64,000 bases of DNA from Breviolum minutum Mf 1.05b.01 (lineage: Eukaryota; Sar; Dinophyceae; Suessiales; Symbiodiniaceae): positions 194,271-258,270 of the forward strand of contig DF239160.1 in NCBI GenBank assembly GCA_000507305.1, given 5' to 3'. A model generated the notes under the pieces. It saw only the letters and a list, made by a program, of their open reading frames with translations. It had not been told where the DNA came from and did not search any database. Shown here piece by piece: positions 24,590 to 35,717 of the stretch; the first letter of the stretch is position 1; each line of letters opens with the position of its first letter. The position numbers were made by a program, and so were the translations under genes.

Positions 24590-24995
24590 CTTCAGGAAGC
24601 AGAATCAAGCATTTTCCTCCAACCTACCCAATACACCCTTATTGAGGGCTTATTAACCATTGGTTTCCCTTACTGAGGCCTTATTTAAGCCTTATTTCTG
24701 AAGGGGGTACACTGGGGGAATAGGCTGACCAATCATTATTCAAGCTTGAAAGGTTCAAAAAAAAATCTTGCAAAAGTTTGTACAAAATAGAGGGGGAAAC
24801 AGCTTTTACTTTCTTCTCACCTTGGAACATCTAGTTTTGGCCTTCAGGATGTCCAGAATTTCAGCAACCGTTGGGGTGATTTTTCTGTGGGTCAAGTAGT
24901 CTTGTTTTTTTCAACACGTTACACAGGACCGAGATCTGGTCAAAATGACACTCTACACACTAAATCCTGAAACATCTGTGTACATCGGGATATTG

Positions 24996-25099
24996 CTGTT
25001 GATGGATGACATCCTGCACCAGTTGATAGGTAGTTGATCCCATTGTTTACCATGTTTTATACATCCCGAATGGTGCAGCATCTCTTCCATCAACAGTAC
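24996..25099. repeat. FB-D copy
   Basis: CTGTTGATGGATGACATCC left, CATCTCTTCCATCAACAG right. Confidence 0.85.
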
Positions 25100-25881
25100 T
25101 GTATCACATCGTAAAAGAAGATCAAATTGAGATTTTTGTTGATCGGAAATGAGGGCCGAGTCCAAGACCGCCACACCGCCGCGTCTATGGTGGTTTCATT
25201 TGGTTTAATCTTTGAAATCACGTGGTTTAGCAGTGCACTGTCCCTGATTTTACCTTGGCCGTACTGTTCAAAACCCGGAAGCCAACCTCATCAGAATCCG
25301 CCACTCCCCCCAAAAAAAAGTCCAAGGGTCAGGAGGGTCAGACACAAGTCAGTCAGGCCATCGAAGGAAGCAGAATGCAAAACCTCGGGTTTTAATCAGC
25401 CCTGAGAAACATGCCATGTCCTGTTTTTTCTTCAAAAAGCTGTTTCACCAACCCAACTGGTGCAAGATGTGGCTTTATCAACAGTTTCATATATGCTGTG
25501 TCTACATTGGGTATATTTTCGTCCCAAAGTAAAGGCTAGTGATTGGCCATGCAGGACCGGACTAAACCAAAGCCAACACATGAGTGTTGGATATTTGACT
25601 GGCGCTAGCCATTTCGGACCATGGAGTCTGAATGTTTAAACCATATTTTTTCTTACTACATATGTATTCCCCAAAAGTTGTAGGGTTTGCCATTGGTTCA
25701 GTAAGGACATGTGATGATACCCAACCACCAGAAATTGTATTACCTTACTGAAGTTGATGCTCTTTCATCACATAATCAGCTCTCAAAAGAATTATCAAAA
25801 TTCCTAGCTGAGACAGTCGCAACATCCCGCCAACACCGGTGAGTCTTTTATTACTAAATGATGATCTATATCATATCTTAG

Positions 25882-25984
25882 ATGTACCCCCCACCCAGTA
25901 ACAGTCGCCACCAGGATTATTCCATTTTTAGTAGGGAATCCCTATAAACCTTCATTTGTAACTGTTACTGGGTGGGGGGTAAAC
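25882..25984. repeat. foldback element FB-H
   Basis: ACCCCCCACCCAGTAACAGT and ACTGTTACTGGGTGGGGGGT, a 20-bp perfect terminal inverted repeat. Confidence 0.9.
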
Positions 25985-26276
25985 CTAAATCATATCTGCT
26001 GTTATTCTCCAATAATCAAAACTTTGAAAAGGGCATTTCGACATTTCTCTGCGGTAAAAGGTCAGTAGTACATCAAATTATATACAGAACTGAAATATTT
26101 CACCAGCCTGTTTGTTTTTGACAGAAGGGATATTTGATTTCTATTTATTTCCAAACGATCGTTTTGGGAGCCCACATTATCGAAACAACACCATATTTTT
26201 CATCTGTCGATGCATGTTTTGTTGCATTCCCTAGTATTCCAAGCCATCCTTCAGTCATACCTTGGGATTGGAGTTG

Positions 26277-26397
26277 TACTACACTCCAGCAAACTAACAT
26301 AGCAATGGAAAATCCCCCCATTTTTATGATATTTAGCAGAAAACATATGAAAAAAACGGTGGATGTTCCATGGCTATGTTAGTTTGCCGGAGGGTAG
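26277..26397. repeat. FB-C-related hairpin
   Basis: CAAACTAACATAGCAATGG left, GCTATGTTAGTTTGCCGGAG right; 35 bp from the ankyrin exon at 26.4 kb. Confidence 0.85.
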
Positions 26398-26432
26398 GCT
26401 TTTGCTTTGATTGTTGTCCAAGATACACAAAC

Positions 26433-26529
26433 GCCCTTGGCATCCCGCTCATTAGGATCAGCTCTTGCCTGTATCAGCAGTTTGGCCATCTCCGTATCTT
26501 GAGCTTGCACTGCGCATCGCAACGGGGTC
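26433..26529 (-). CDS. ankyrin-repeat exon 1
   Basis: Reads TPLRCAVQAQDTEMAKLLIQ then ARADPNERDAKG, one near-complete 33-residue ankyrin repeat (TPLxxA, two helices, ADPN turn, DxxG). Acceptor aaaag|G. The donor is either GGC|GTTTGT or, with the ankyrin phase, AAGG|GCGTTT, another GC donor. Confidence 0.7.
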
Positions 26530-26568
26530 CTTTTTTGAACGGCTTGCGCATGCAACCAGACAAACTTA

Positions 26569-26664
26569 CCCATAGGATCCATGGGACTGGTATATTTACC
26601 TACATTTACCATACAAATCAACCAAATGTAGGTATACGGTATACCATACATGGATCCTATGGGT
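26569..26664. repeat. FB-A copy
   Basis: Best-preserved outer arms, CCCATAGGATCCATGGG on the left and its counterpart on the right. Lies immediately upstream, on the minus strand, of the ankyrin exon at 26.5 kb. Confidence 0.9.
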
Positions 26665-27119
26665 TAGGATACTTCGATGTCTGGTTGAAATTGTGTACAT
26701 GAGCAAGAGTTTGGACATACAAAAAAATAGATATCGTACATCATCGGAAAGCGTAGAAGTGAAAATATGTTCCTTTACTTTAAACAAGTGTATGGTCCGC
26801 AATACAAGGCCGCTTGTCTGCTTAGAATCTTTGGGTGTGGAGCAGACAGCACATACTCACCATTTTCGATACATTTCCTAAGGACTCACCTGCACTGTCT
26901 AGAAGCTTTTTGAAGGATTACTCAAAACCTGGAACGAACCCTTGCCTTCACCGATTGGACCCCCTACTTGTAGAATGGAAGCTTGGTCAACCCATGAAAG
27001 AAGAGCGCAGTTACAATTTAAAAAACGTTGAACGTATACAATATGTATGTATATGTAGATATACAAATGCTAATATATCTTATATTTATGCACCGGACAT
27101 ATCTTGATTGCCTACCTAC

Positions 27120-27242
27120 CATGTTCTGGAAGTTTGATGGTGGAGTTCTGACAAAAGACACGACTTCACGCAGCAGCCCTACGCTTTCAAGAAGCATTGA
27201 TGCTTGGGGGGCTTGTTGACTCAAGAATGGGTCAAACGTTTC
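27120..27242 (-). CDS. probable exon, 41 codons
   Basis: ETFDPFLSQQAPQASMLLES then VGLLREVVSFVRTPPSNFQN, phase 0 to 0. Acceptor taccag|G, donor ATG|GTAGGT. Helical, protein-like; no family recognised. Confidence 0.55.
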
Positions 27243-27333
27243 CTGGTAACTAAGGTTGCTGGTTGACTAGTAGTAGTATCTATCAGTATTAGTCAGGCAA
27301 ATTCCCAGAATTTGAACATGATAGTTTTGAAAC

Positions 27334-27385
27334 AACAACCACAACAACCACAACAACAACCACAACAACAACCACAACAACAACC

Positions 27386-27449
<64 letters not shown>

Positions 27450-27450
27450 C
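27334..27450. repeat. (AAC)n microsatellite
   Basis: AAC/ACC array of more than 110 bp between two exon candidates; gives false poly-Val and poly-Leu frames on the minus strand. Confidence 0.95.
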
Positions 27451-27473
27451 CTCTCTCTCAAAATCCGACCAAC

Positions 27474-27570
27474 CACTAAAAAGTCGAGACTCTGAGGTCC
27501 ACTCCAATGACATGGTGATGCTCCATCCTTCAAACACCGTGCGAAGGAACTTAATGCCACCACACGTTTC
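27474..27570 (-). CDS. probable exon, two open frames
   Basis: Acceptor gcagag|G, donor AGTG|GTTGGT. The frame VVALSSFARCLKDGASPCHW exits in phase 0 as the 27.2 kb exon needs; the alternative ETCGGIKFLRTVFEGWSITM exits in phase 1. The (AAC)n tract lies just downstream in the presumed intron. Confidence 0.4.
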
Positions 27571-27651
27571 CTCTGCTGGTTCGCGTGAGGTCAGAACCAC
27601 AAGGTTTTTTTGACGTTGGAGGAACAAAAAGAGATGGAGGATGGCTGTATG

Positions 27652-27782
27652 ATGATAATAATGTTGATGATAACAATTGTAGTGATCATGATGATAACAA
27701 TTGTAATGATCATGATGATGATGATGTTGATGATGATGATGGCGATGATGATGGCGATGATGATGGCGATGATGACAATGAG
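27652..27782. repeat. degenerate (GAT)n tract
   Basis: GAT/GGC/AAT mixture giving an Asp/Asn-rich plus frame that runs into NEPTQLTRNEREATYFWEQF; probably a repeat, possibly with a flanking exon. Confidence 0.8.
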
Positions 27783-27895
27783 CCAACCCAATTGACCCGG
27801 AATGAACGAGAAGCGACGTATTTTTGGGAGCAGTTTGGTCGGTGAGGTAAACAAGTCAAGAACAGAATGTGATATAAATTCACCAGTGATTCAGT

Positions 27896-27957
27896 TCATC
27901 GACAAAATCCTTGACCAGTTGATATGGTGAATAGATAATTTTGTCCATCAACAGTTG
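27896..27957. repeat. FB-D, shortened copy
   Basis: CATCGACAAAATCCTTGACC left and TTTGTCCATCAACAG right; the middle is missing. Confidence 0.6.
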
Positions 27958-28090
27958 AGCCAGGAAAAAAAATCCGTCTTACTTTCCATTATACTGCTTG
28001 TTCAAAAGGGATCCATAGTATGGTCTATTTTAATCTCCACAAAACTGGGTAATATAACTCCCTAAATACCCTAAACAACCAGGGGCCCTT
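27956..28090. repeat. FB-F copy with conserved leader
   Basis: GAGCCAGGAAAAAAAATCC leader, TACTGCTTGTTCAAAAGGG arm, TAAACAACCAGGGGCCC right end. Confidence 0.8.
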
Positions 28091-28267
28091 ATTCATTGCT
28101 CAGTTGTTTGTGATGGTGACCTGCTTACACTGATGCGGGCGGCCATTGTTGGGTATTGTTGGATGGTAAAATGGATGGAAATCATCATGATCATCACGGA
28201 AAAAAAACTACTTCCGGATTACCAGCCACTTGCAGCAAATGGCTGCATGCCTGTCGACCCTCAAAAA

Positions 28268-28291
28268 AAACATAAACATAAACATAAACAT
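28268..28291. repeat. (CATAAA)n microsatellite
   Basis: Four CATAAA-type units. Confidence 0.8.
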
Positions 28292-28322
28292 CATTTGTCA
28301 CCAAGTGACTCTCTCAAAATAC

Positions 28323-28557
28323 CAGGTTGCAACAAAGGTTTCGCTATCTCATAGAGATTGCTTGGTTTAACACTCGCATTCCGCCGCGTCGGCTCTCCAC
28401 TGGCCGACCGCCGTGGGGTAATGGATCTCGTTGCGTTGGCACCCCGCGGGGTGGTGGGCAACGAGGAGGAACGCGAGCGCAGTCGCGGTACTGGGATGGC
28501 ACTTACCGGATGGCACTTTTCTTCGCTTTCGGAAGCTTTGGAATTTGAAGATTTCTC
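28323..28557 (-). CDS. probable Ser/Arg-rich exon
   Basis: 78 codons: EKSSNSKASESEEKCHP, then RLRSRSSSLPTTPRGANATR and NLYEIAKPLLQPG. Acceptor gccag|G, donor CCTG|GTATTT. An internal CCG|GTAAGT donor would cut it to 17 codons. Low complexity, probably disordered with phosphorylatable Ser. Confidence 0.45.
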
Positions 28558-28795
28558 CTGGCATTTCAGAAAAGTCTGGGAATCTGTGTTTAAAAAAAGA
28601 GTACCTGGCAATTCTGAGATTGTTGCATTTTTTGGGGACTTTTGAAAACGTGACCCTTTCAATGGCGAATCTAAGTGACCTCCAACGATCGGAGATAAAA
28701 AAGGTCCATCACCTGGAACAATATTTTTGGATAAAGTACTAATATAGAGAAAGCAACATTAAATTAAACAAAAGTCCCCTGTTCCGTAACGTCCC

Positions 28796-28866
28796 CACAT
28801 GTATGGTATACTTGTTGCTAGTAGCCGTAAAAAAACAACAAATGTAGGAGAACAATATACCCGCAC
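28796..28866. repeat. FB-A, decayed copy
   Basis: CATGTATGGTATA and AATGTAGGAG retained; the rest has diverged. Confidence 0.5.
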
Positions 28867-29384
28867 GTTGGAGAAGCAGAATGGTTTCAAACCAAATGTA
28901 TATCATCACAAACATTCCAAAAACAAAAACATTCCTCACTTGGTCGTAACTTATTACATATAATCAGTTGCATTAACTTTTGATGATATGAAAATGGTTT
29001 ACGTAACAGTGTTTGGCCGTTTCCAACCCCTTTAAAAGTGAGATTTTTCACCACGGAGAGAAGGAGAGAAGTGAGGATTGTGATCTACCAGCCACCTAGG
29101 ATGCCAGTGGCAAATCAAGGTTTATGGGGGTTGAACCTGACATGAGGATACTAGTATCTATATTCATTTCTTGGAAAAACAACTCTAACTGCAATGACCA
29201 AATTTAACGTTTATATGAAAAACAGTGCAAATCTTTATCTTTACTCAGCCTTTGAAAAGTTTCAAACTAGATAATCGATACGAATGACAAAACATATTGG
29301 GGTTGCTTGGAATGTGGGTCTATTTCACCAATTTGGCTTTGCCCCAGAAACTGTGTACCTATTTTGTTGCCAGTTTTGGCTCAC

Positions 29385-29520
29385 CATCTTCCACCCCCTT
29401 CAGCCAGTGCTCCTTGGCCAAGTCGGCGACTTTCGGAACAGGAAGGGTCCCGCGTCCGCTGCGTCGGCTACTGGAAGTGCTTCCACCTGCATCACCTGGG
29501 CAAGTGACAGTTCCACATGC
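29385..29520 (-). CDS. probable exon, two open frames
   Basis: Acceptor tttag|G and donor GATG|GTGAGC enclose 136 bp, GC-rich. Phase 0 gives GDAGGSTSSSRRSGRGTLPV then PKVADLAKEHWLKGVED. Phase 2 gives VELSLAQVMQVEALPVADAA but meets a stop before the donor. The first spans the whole exon and is preferred. Confidence 0.45.
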
Positions 29521-29988
29521 CTAAAACACTTCCTGAGGTTCGGTATGACTGGAGTGCAGACTCACCACAGCAGCGTCTGTTCACAATAGCTTCAATCTGA
29601 CTAATCCATGTAATCCGCATCACCTAGCAACAGTCTCATACACATGATCCGCATATTTGGCTGCTGCTCTCTTTTTTAAGTAAAAACACGAAAAAAAACA
29701 CCCCTGACATGTAAGGCTTCCACATATAAATAATACCTTTCATACAATCCAACAGATCCAAACAGCCCAAGGTACTTCCCGAAGAGGTGCTACACAAACT
29801 CGTGCGACGCGTTTCCGTGGAAACCGCTTTGGTTGTGCCCTCACCAACTCGGCCTGGAGTGATGCAGTTCTATACGGATCCCATCCTACTGTTTTGATGG
29901 CAACCAGAAATCCCCAGGCCTACCAGCTGGGGATGTATGAAACCTCGCAAAACATGGGATAAACTACCATGGCTGACTCGATTTTATA

Positions 29989-30109
29989 TTGTTGATGGTT
30001 CAGAAATCCGGCGGTTGCACCAGTTGAGGTTGGTAGTTTATCCCATTACTTACAGAGGTTTTATACACCCCATGTGGTCGGTTGGGATTTCTGAAGCATC
30101 AACAGTATG
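29989..30109. repeat. FB-D copy
   Basis: TGTTGATGGTTCAGAAATCC left, GGATTTCTGAAGCATCAACA right. Confidence 0.9.
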
Positions 30110-30844
30110 ACAATCCGTTTTTTTTATCTTGGACTTGCTTGTTTGGTGGTGGTTTAAAATGACAAACAAATCCCCAAATGGTGATGAATACCCTGGTAGA
30201 ATCCGCAAAAAAACACCAACTAAAGACACACAAGTAATCAATTAATTAGGTTCAAAGCGGCTGCTTAAAAGGGCTATTCGGCTTGTGTTGTTTGTTTCTT
30301 TTGATGAAGTACTGGTTGGTATAGATTGTGACTAGGGTATTTCCAATCAGGAGCTATATCCAGAGTCTATCAAGTATAAGACCTGGGATAGAAAATAATA
30401 TCTACATATTAGACACATGAGTATGTACATATAAATTGATACAATCACCAGATATGCTTGTCCTGCAGTAAACCAACACAGCAGAATGCCACGAAGGTTT
30501 AAAAATAAGTTTCATGTACCCATGGGATGTTAGTTAATCGAGGGGTAGATACATCCACGGACGGTCGATGTCTTAGACTGGCAGGGACCCTTAAGTCCAA
30601 TATAAGCAATATAAGGTATCCAATGGAAATCAATAATCAAGCGTTTGCAATATAGGAAATTTGGGGGGCGTGTCATACTGCTGGGTTTTATTGAGAAGTG
30701 AGTGGAAGATGTGAAACAATATGTCGACTTGTGCATTTTCAACACTTTATTGGAATGGAACATGTTCTGTTCATCACAAGTCAGGAGGCCAACGGTTGCA
30801 GGAAGTTTTGATCCTTCCAAACTCACCTTTGGGATCGATCTTAC

Positions 30845-31083
30845 CACCTTGAGAAATTTGACGAATGGATAGCCCCAAAATAATAGCCATGGGCTTTTTT
30901 GGGGCCATATCTTGAAGCCGGTAAGGCCCATGTTCCAAGGCCCAGCATTTTTTGGTATGTCAAGGGTTTTTTCAGTGGTGCCACCCGGCCTTTCTGTGAG
31001 GCCACTTTGCACACCTCTTCTGCCGGAACCTTCTCGCCTCCGAACGGCTGCGGCTTGAACGTTTGGTTGTTGACTTCGAATTT
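30845..31083 (-). CDS. probable exon, frame uncertain
   Basis: FEVNNQTFKPQPFGGEKVPA and ASQKGRVAPLKKPLTYQKML are in one frame open for about 79 codons, donor AGGTG|GTAAGA. A second frame is open for 160 codons (GLTERPGGTTEKTLDIPKNA) and reaches a strong donor AAG|GTGAGT at 30,828, as does a third locally. Only a transcript can choose between them. The acceptor acaag|A is weak. Confidence 0.4.
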
Positions 31084-31726
31084 CTTGTTTGTCTAGGTCT
31101 AGGTATACATGAAATCCATATATGTCACCACACCAAACTGAATTTTTAGCCGAATTTCTCGGGAGGATTTCTCTATCAATTTTGAGTAGATGTTCCTTTT
31201 CGTGACTAAATATTCTGCCTTAAATGAGTAAATCATATAAAAAATAAGTCTATGTCTCTCAACACAGTGAAGTGGTGATTGGGTTGATGTTTTCCAATTG
31301 TCAGGAAGGTGGTCATGTCATCAAAGCTCCACCAAGCTGCTTTCTTTTTGGCTGTTAGGAACTTCAAACATAGTGGACGAATCCTTCCAATGTACACATC
31401 TGTGTTATCCCCTCTCAGGGTTGATCTTGGAAAGTGATGCCGATTGGGACGATACAGAACTAGCGGATAAACGATCTTATGACAGGAATAGATAATTAAC
31501 TTCAGAAGCACATGCAGAAAAGCCTAGAATTTTTGTGTTGCGACATCGGTTGTCCTCCGCGCCTCATAAAGTACGACTATTTGAATATATGTTGAAGTGT
31601 CATCAAGATACGATACTCACTATAAACATCAATTATAAGTTATAAGTATCATAACAATCCAGCATCCCAACCTGCCCAATGCTCATTTTTCTCTAATAAT
31701 TCTAACAGCTTCAAGGGTTTCTCAAC

Positions 31727-31926
31727 CAACTAATCCATAAAACATAATTGCCATTGTTTTCTTTTCAAGGCCAAATTTTCCCCCATCTTCTTTCCACCGA
31801 TAAAATTCCACGGCGCCTGGACCACGCGACGAAGTGCCGCCACGCAACGCCTCGAGCACCTCTCGACGTAAGGCTTCCTGATCTTCTTTTAAAGACCTCA
31901 AAGGGCCCGGGGCTGGTCCCAGATAC
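31727..31926 (-). CDS. probable exon, charged helix
   Basis: YLGPAPGPLRSLKEDQEALR then REVLEALRGG and FYRWKEDGGKFGLEKK; about 66 codons with a helical charged segment. Strong acceptor tttttgtag|G in phase 2. Its 3' end is either the donor GTTG|GTTGAG, GGATTA|GTTGG, or a TGA at 31,722. Confidence 0.5.
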
Positions 31927-32859
31927 CTACAAAAAAACGTAGGGGTTAGGTTTTTGGGGGGTCCCCAAATGTAGGTAAATACACCAGCCCCAGAATACAC
32001 CGGAAAAGGTCCCATCACGGAAAACGTCAAGTTGACCACACTTTTATCGAACCTGATGGTATAGTGTTGCCGAAGAAAGACAACACGTTTTTTTCTTGCT
32101 ACCTTGGTATAGAAAAGAGAAGTTTGGTATTTACAGTTTCATTAACAGTTACAAACTTGTCCTATAGTTAAACTCGAAACCATGGCTAAGAGAAACTCAG
32201 GATATGGGGTTGCTAACTTTGCCAAAAGTTAAGAAGTTCCTTGCTAGAAGTTCCTTGTATATCCGGGTAAACGGAATTATAGTTGGTCAACCCAATCTTT
32301 TTAATGCTGAAGTCAGTTCCCCTTAAACCCACCACATTTCCACGAGGGAACCAGTGAAAAGCTGGTCATGAAATCGTCTGCTCTTCAGAGAACTGACTGG
32401 CTTCTGAGATTCCAAAGAAATCTCGGTTGTAGGCGGGAAACATTTCGTATCTAGCTTATCTTCATATTTCTAGATTGATTTTATGCATCCGAGCTCTTGC
32501 AGGATTTCTTCCACCAACCGGATGACAACCACTTCTTGTACAGAAAACATGTGAGCTAAGCTGCTAAGACTGCTCAAGTGCTGCTCAAATGTTGCATGGG
32601 CAAAGAAGCATGTTCAGCGAGCTGAAAGGCAATTCTTGAAAAAAAACACATGCCATCTGGTAAACCAACATGGCAATGGAACAAAAACACTTTCAGGGAT
32701 GTATTTCCAACTGAAAGTGGAGTTGCCATTGCCATCTTGTTTTATCCGACTGTATTTTGCAAAAGGCTGAAAAAGTTGGACCTACTACTCTTTCTACTCT
32801 AGACTCCTTTTTTTTTCGTCACCCCGTTTTTTCCTAAAACAAACTCGGATTCAACCAAC

Positions 32860-33065
32860 TCCCTATGAACTTTTGAGTCAAGGAACGCCAATTGCACCCC
32901 ATGTTGCGTCACAATGTCCAAGAGCCTCTGAATCGTCCCGTTGGTACCACTGGCCGCCGAAGGGGTCGCCCGCACCGGGGTTGGCACCGTTGGGTTCACA
33001 GTCCCGGAGGACGTCTCATTGGATTGGCGCCGCACCGGCGTCCGTGGGCGCGGGGCGAAAGCCAT
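32860..33065 (-). CDS. possible first exon of the ankyrin-type gene
   Basis: Begins at an ATG in a CCCCCC-ATG-G context and reads MAFAPRPRTPVRRQSNETSS, a Pro/Thr-rich stretch, then IQRLLDIVTQHGVQLAFLDS. The frame is open upstream too, so the ATG may be internal. Donor GGGA|GTTGGT gives phase 2, matching the 31.9 kb exon; the frame remains open to 32,823. GC-rich. Family not recognised. Confidence 0.45.
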
Positions 33066-34670
33066 GGGGGGACGTGGACAAACGTCACATCAAAGCTGGA
33101 TGGCTGAAGATTTGAGTATCCAAAAGTCAAGTTGTTGTAGGTTTGTAGTGTTTTTTCAAACATATGCAGGAAATTCTGTCATCTTAACTTCTGTATATGT
33201 AATTGCATCGTGGTATTATAGATATAATTGTCAACACACACATCATAAGTATACAGTATAGAGTATATATACATTACATATTGTGTATTATATACTCGAG
33301 AAATTTGGATAAAAATTGGAGCGTCCCTTCAAACTTACTTGAAGCCATCAAACAATCATTAATTACCCCCGCCAAAAGTCACCTGGAAACGTCATAAATT
33401 TGCCAGGTGTGGCTAGCAATCAATTGTAGAGCTCCTCAACTTTTTAGCACAGTGTGATGACCATCTCTATTTCTGATATCCCGAGATCTTCAGTGATTTA
33501 TGTGTTTTTGTTCTTGATACCAACTAGAGTTCAGAATGGTTTCATGAACTCACTCATTTTGAAACAATATGTGCAAGTCAAATTGGGAAGGAATGCCCCA
33601 AAACATCTTCAAAAACACTTGCATATGCTGCTAAATTGATGACTGTTCATTTTTTATGCTTGTTTTCTCCAATGTGTTTCCTCGCAACTTTCTAGATTCA
33701 TTCATGTTTAATTCCAATCTGCTTTTCTAACTTGGCAACTCCCTCAAATTGATGCTATGGTTCTGATGGTACTCCGTGAGTACACAAAGCTTTAAGCCAA
33801 AGAAATCAACACCTCAAGAATGATTCAGCTTTTACGGCTCTTAACAATCATGAATCATGAACCACCATAGTCAGCCCCACCATTTTTCCAAGACCTGTTT
33901 TCTGTTTCTCGGTCAATGATGAGGAAATGGAAACATCAACGTCTGGGACATACCTAGCAACGTTCCTCAACATCCTGTAATCCAACTAGTTAATCAGGTT
34001 GTTTTTTTTGTTATGCTTCTTTTCTCACCTGGATAGATTTTCTTCACTCCCCACACACCCACCCAATTTTTTTGGGGGGTTCCATGTTTGGTTTTCCAAG
34101 GGATGCCTGGATCCTTCACACATATCACACATACCGACTATAGGCAAATCTGAATTCACTGGCTAGACATTAAGGTGTACATTTCAATAAATCATCAACA
34201 AACATGTTTCGCGTTGTTGTCTCTGAAAATTCTAAAAAAAACAAGTCTATCTCCCAACTTCCCAGTTGTTCTAGACTCCAGTCCGTAGCTTGGGATTCAA
34301 AAGCCTGAAAACAAAAAACATATCTCTGATGGCAATTGATGCTGCAGTCACCGGCGTCAAACCTAACTTTCACAAGGTTGGTAGGTAGTTTTGAGAGAGG
34401 CAAGAGGGTGTCAGTTTCCGATTGAAAATCATTATGCAGCATGTCAGATCTGACATGTTCAAAATTTACTGGCAATACAACGGCCCATGATGATATACAC
34501 TCTCCCACAGCAAATATACAATCTGAAACAAGCCTATACAAAAGTGACACGACAACAGTAAGCATCAAGACATCTCCTTCCTTCATCTTGCCCAAAATTG
34601 ACAACACGAAGCCTTTCAATTCAATAGCCATCCAGCACAGTGATGCACAGTGCAGACGCTTTTTTGACAC

Positions 34671-34802
34671 CCTTTGGCCGTTTTATCGTCTCTTCTGATT
34701 TGCCACTCGAATACATCGAATACTTTAAAAGCTTCGCACGGGTCACGCGTCACAGAAGCTTTCAGCTTCACGCCACGGCAATGAAGCTCAAGAGTGAAGA
34801 TC
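34671..34802 (-). CDS. exon candidate, 43 codons
   Basis: IFTLELHCRGVKLKASVTRD then PCEAFKVFDVFEWQIRRDDK, between acceptor tgaag|G and donor AAGG|GTGTCA. Protein-like, no family recognised. A different frame continues open for 166 codons to 34,170 (AT-rich, probably chance). Confidence 0.35.
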
Positions 34803-34904
34803 CTTCATGTGACCGCACAGCATGCGAGTTGCAAGCCGCAAAGCTATTAACCTATCCCACTTCTTAGGGTAACACGAACAAAAAAACAAGTCAAATAGAC
34901 CTAC

Positions 34905-35005
34905 CTTTCCATGGAGGTTGTATAAGATACTAAAATTGTGAGATACAGAAGATAGGCTCACAAGAGTGAATTGATTGTGAATCAAGTTTAGTGACTTCAT
35001 CGATG
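34905..35005 (-). CDS. weak exon candidate
   Basis: MKSLNLIHNQFTLVSLSSVS then HNFSILYNLHGK to donor AAAG|GTAGGT; acceptor atagcag|C. Hydrophobic-polar mix, no family. Confidence 0.2.
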
Positions 35006-35103
35006 CTGCTATAATCACTCAATACAACACTAAGACAAGTAGTGTAAAAGTTCTTTGTTTTCTTTGGACACTTCACAAAATTCACAAAGTATATAAGTTT
35101 CAC

Positions 35104-35325
35104 TTAAGAAACATCTATATAGAGTATATTTTTCTTCAAAAGTTTCGCCGAACATTTTAGGAGTTTCACATGCTTTTTTGTAGATCTTTTAAATTGCAAA
35201 CTGATTGCCTCGACTAAGTGAAACGAGTAACCAAACATCACTGGGATCCACGAGTGATTCCTCGTGTCATCGACCGACGTCAGGCCTGGTGGCAACTTGA
35301 AACGAATGTCCCCCATAAAGGGACT
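35104..35325 (-). CDS. weak coding-like ORF
   Basis: Frame open from an FB-C-type hairpin edge: FMGDIRFKLPPGLTSVDDTR and NHSWIPVMFGYSFHLVEAIS. Possible donor TTTG|GTTACT. The end runs into Lys-rich sequence and a stop. Confidence 0.2.
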   Translation of the reverse strand, partial: SPFMGDIRFKLPPGLTSVDDTRNHSWIPVMFGYSFHLVEAISLQFKRSTKKHVKLLKCSAKLLKKNILYIDVS

Positions 35326-35339
35326 ATTTTCAGTAGGGA

Positions 35340-35451
35340 ATACACCCGAGAAAACTAACATGACATTGGAAAATCGACCATTTGAAGATGTATTTCCTAT
35401 TGAAAATGGGGGATTTCCATTGTCATGTTAATTTTCGGGTGGGTACATCTT
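35340..35451. repeat. FB-C-related hairpin
   Basis: GAAAACTAACATGACATTGG left and CATTGTCATGTTAATTTTCG right, bounded by ACCC / GGGT. Confidence 0.85.
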
Positions 35452-35637
35452 CCAAGCAATGTGAGTTTTCGGGGGACATAGTAGATATAGTAGTTTTCAG
35501 GGGAGTAGGTTGTGGTTTCAAGCCAGAAATATGAATCAAACTGGTATGTTATTTTCCTCCCTAAATCAGGGTTCAAAATAAGAAAAACAAAATGATGATT
35601 CACAACCTATCTTGGCCTGTTCGAAGGGAGTCTATAA

Positions 35638-35717
35638 CTAGGTGGTGGTTGAACCAACCCATGTGAAAAATATGCAGGTAGGGGTGAAAATAAAAAATAT
35701 TTGAAACCACCACCCAG
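35638..35717. repeat. FB-E, internally deleted
   Basis: Termini intact; the ATTGGATCATTT interior is missing. Confidence 0.85.

Larger units (their letters stand above)
12262..26529 (-). other. probable ankyrin-repeat protein gene, discontinuous exons
   Basis: Span of exon candidates read as one minus-strand gene. Four short exons carry ankyrin-type wording (TPLRCAVQAQ...; ADANVADQHGQTAFFFAW; ADVNAVNQKG; DIHGATAAYYARHAGIT). Junctions 24,385 to 22,973, 17,634 to 16,196, 15,966 to 15,697, 15,644 to 13,510, 13,398 to 12,976 and 12,911 to 12,303 are phase compatible. Others (22,897 to 21,057; 21,000 to 17,689) are not, so exons are missing or mis-bounded. Ankyrin repeats mediate protein-protein binding; no enzymatic domain is visible. 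Confidence 0.5.

Noticed and set aside
27267..27786. 165-codon minus ORF with poly-Val and His-rich parts
   Set aside because: Read-through of (AAC)n and (GAT)n tracts; only the 27,474-27,570 part looks like coding sequence.
34170..34670. 166-codon minus ORF
   Set aside because: AT-rich, mixed hydrophobic composition, no motif, and a long chance ORF is not surprising in 64 kb read in six frames. Kept only as a remark under the 34.7 kb exon candidate.
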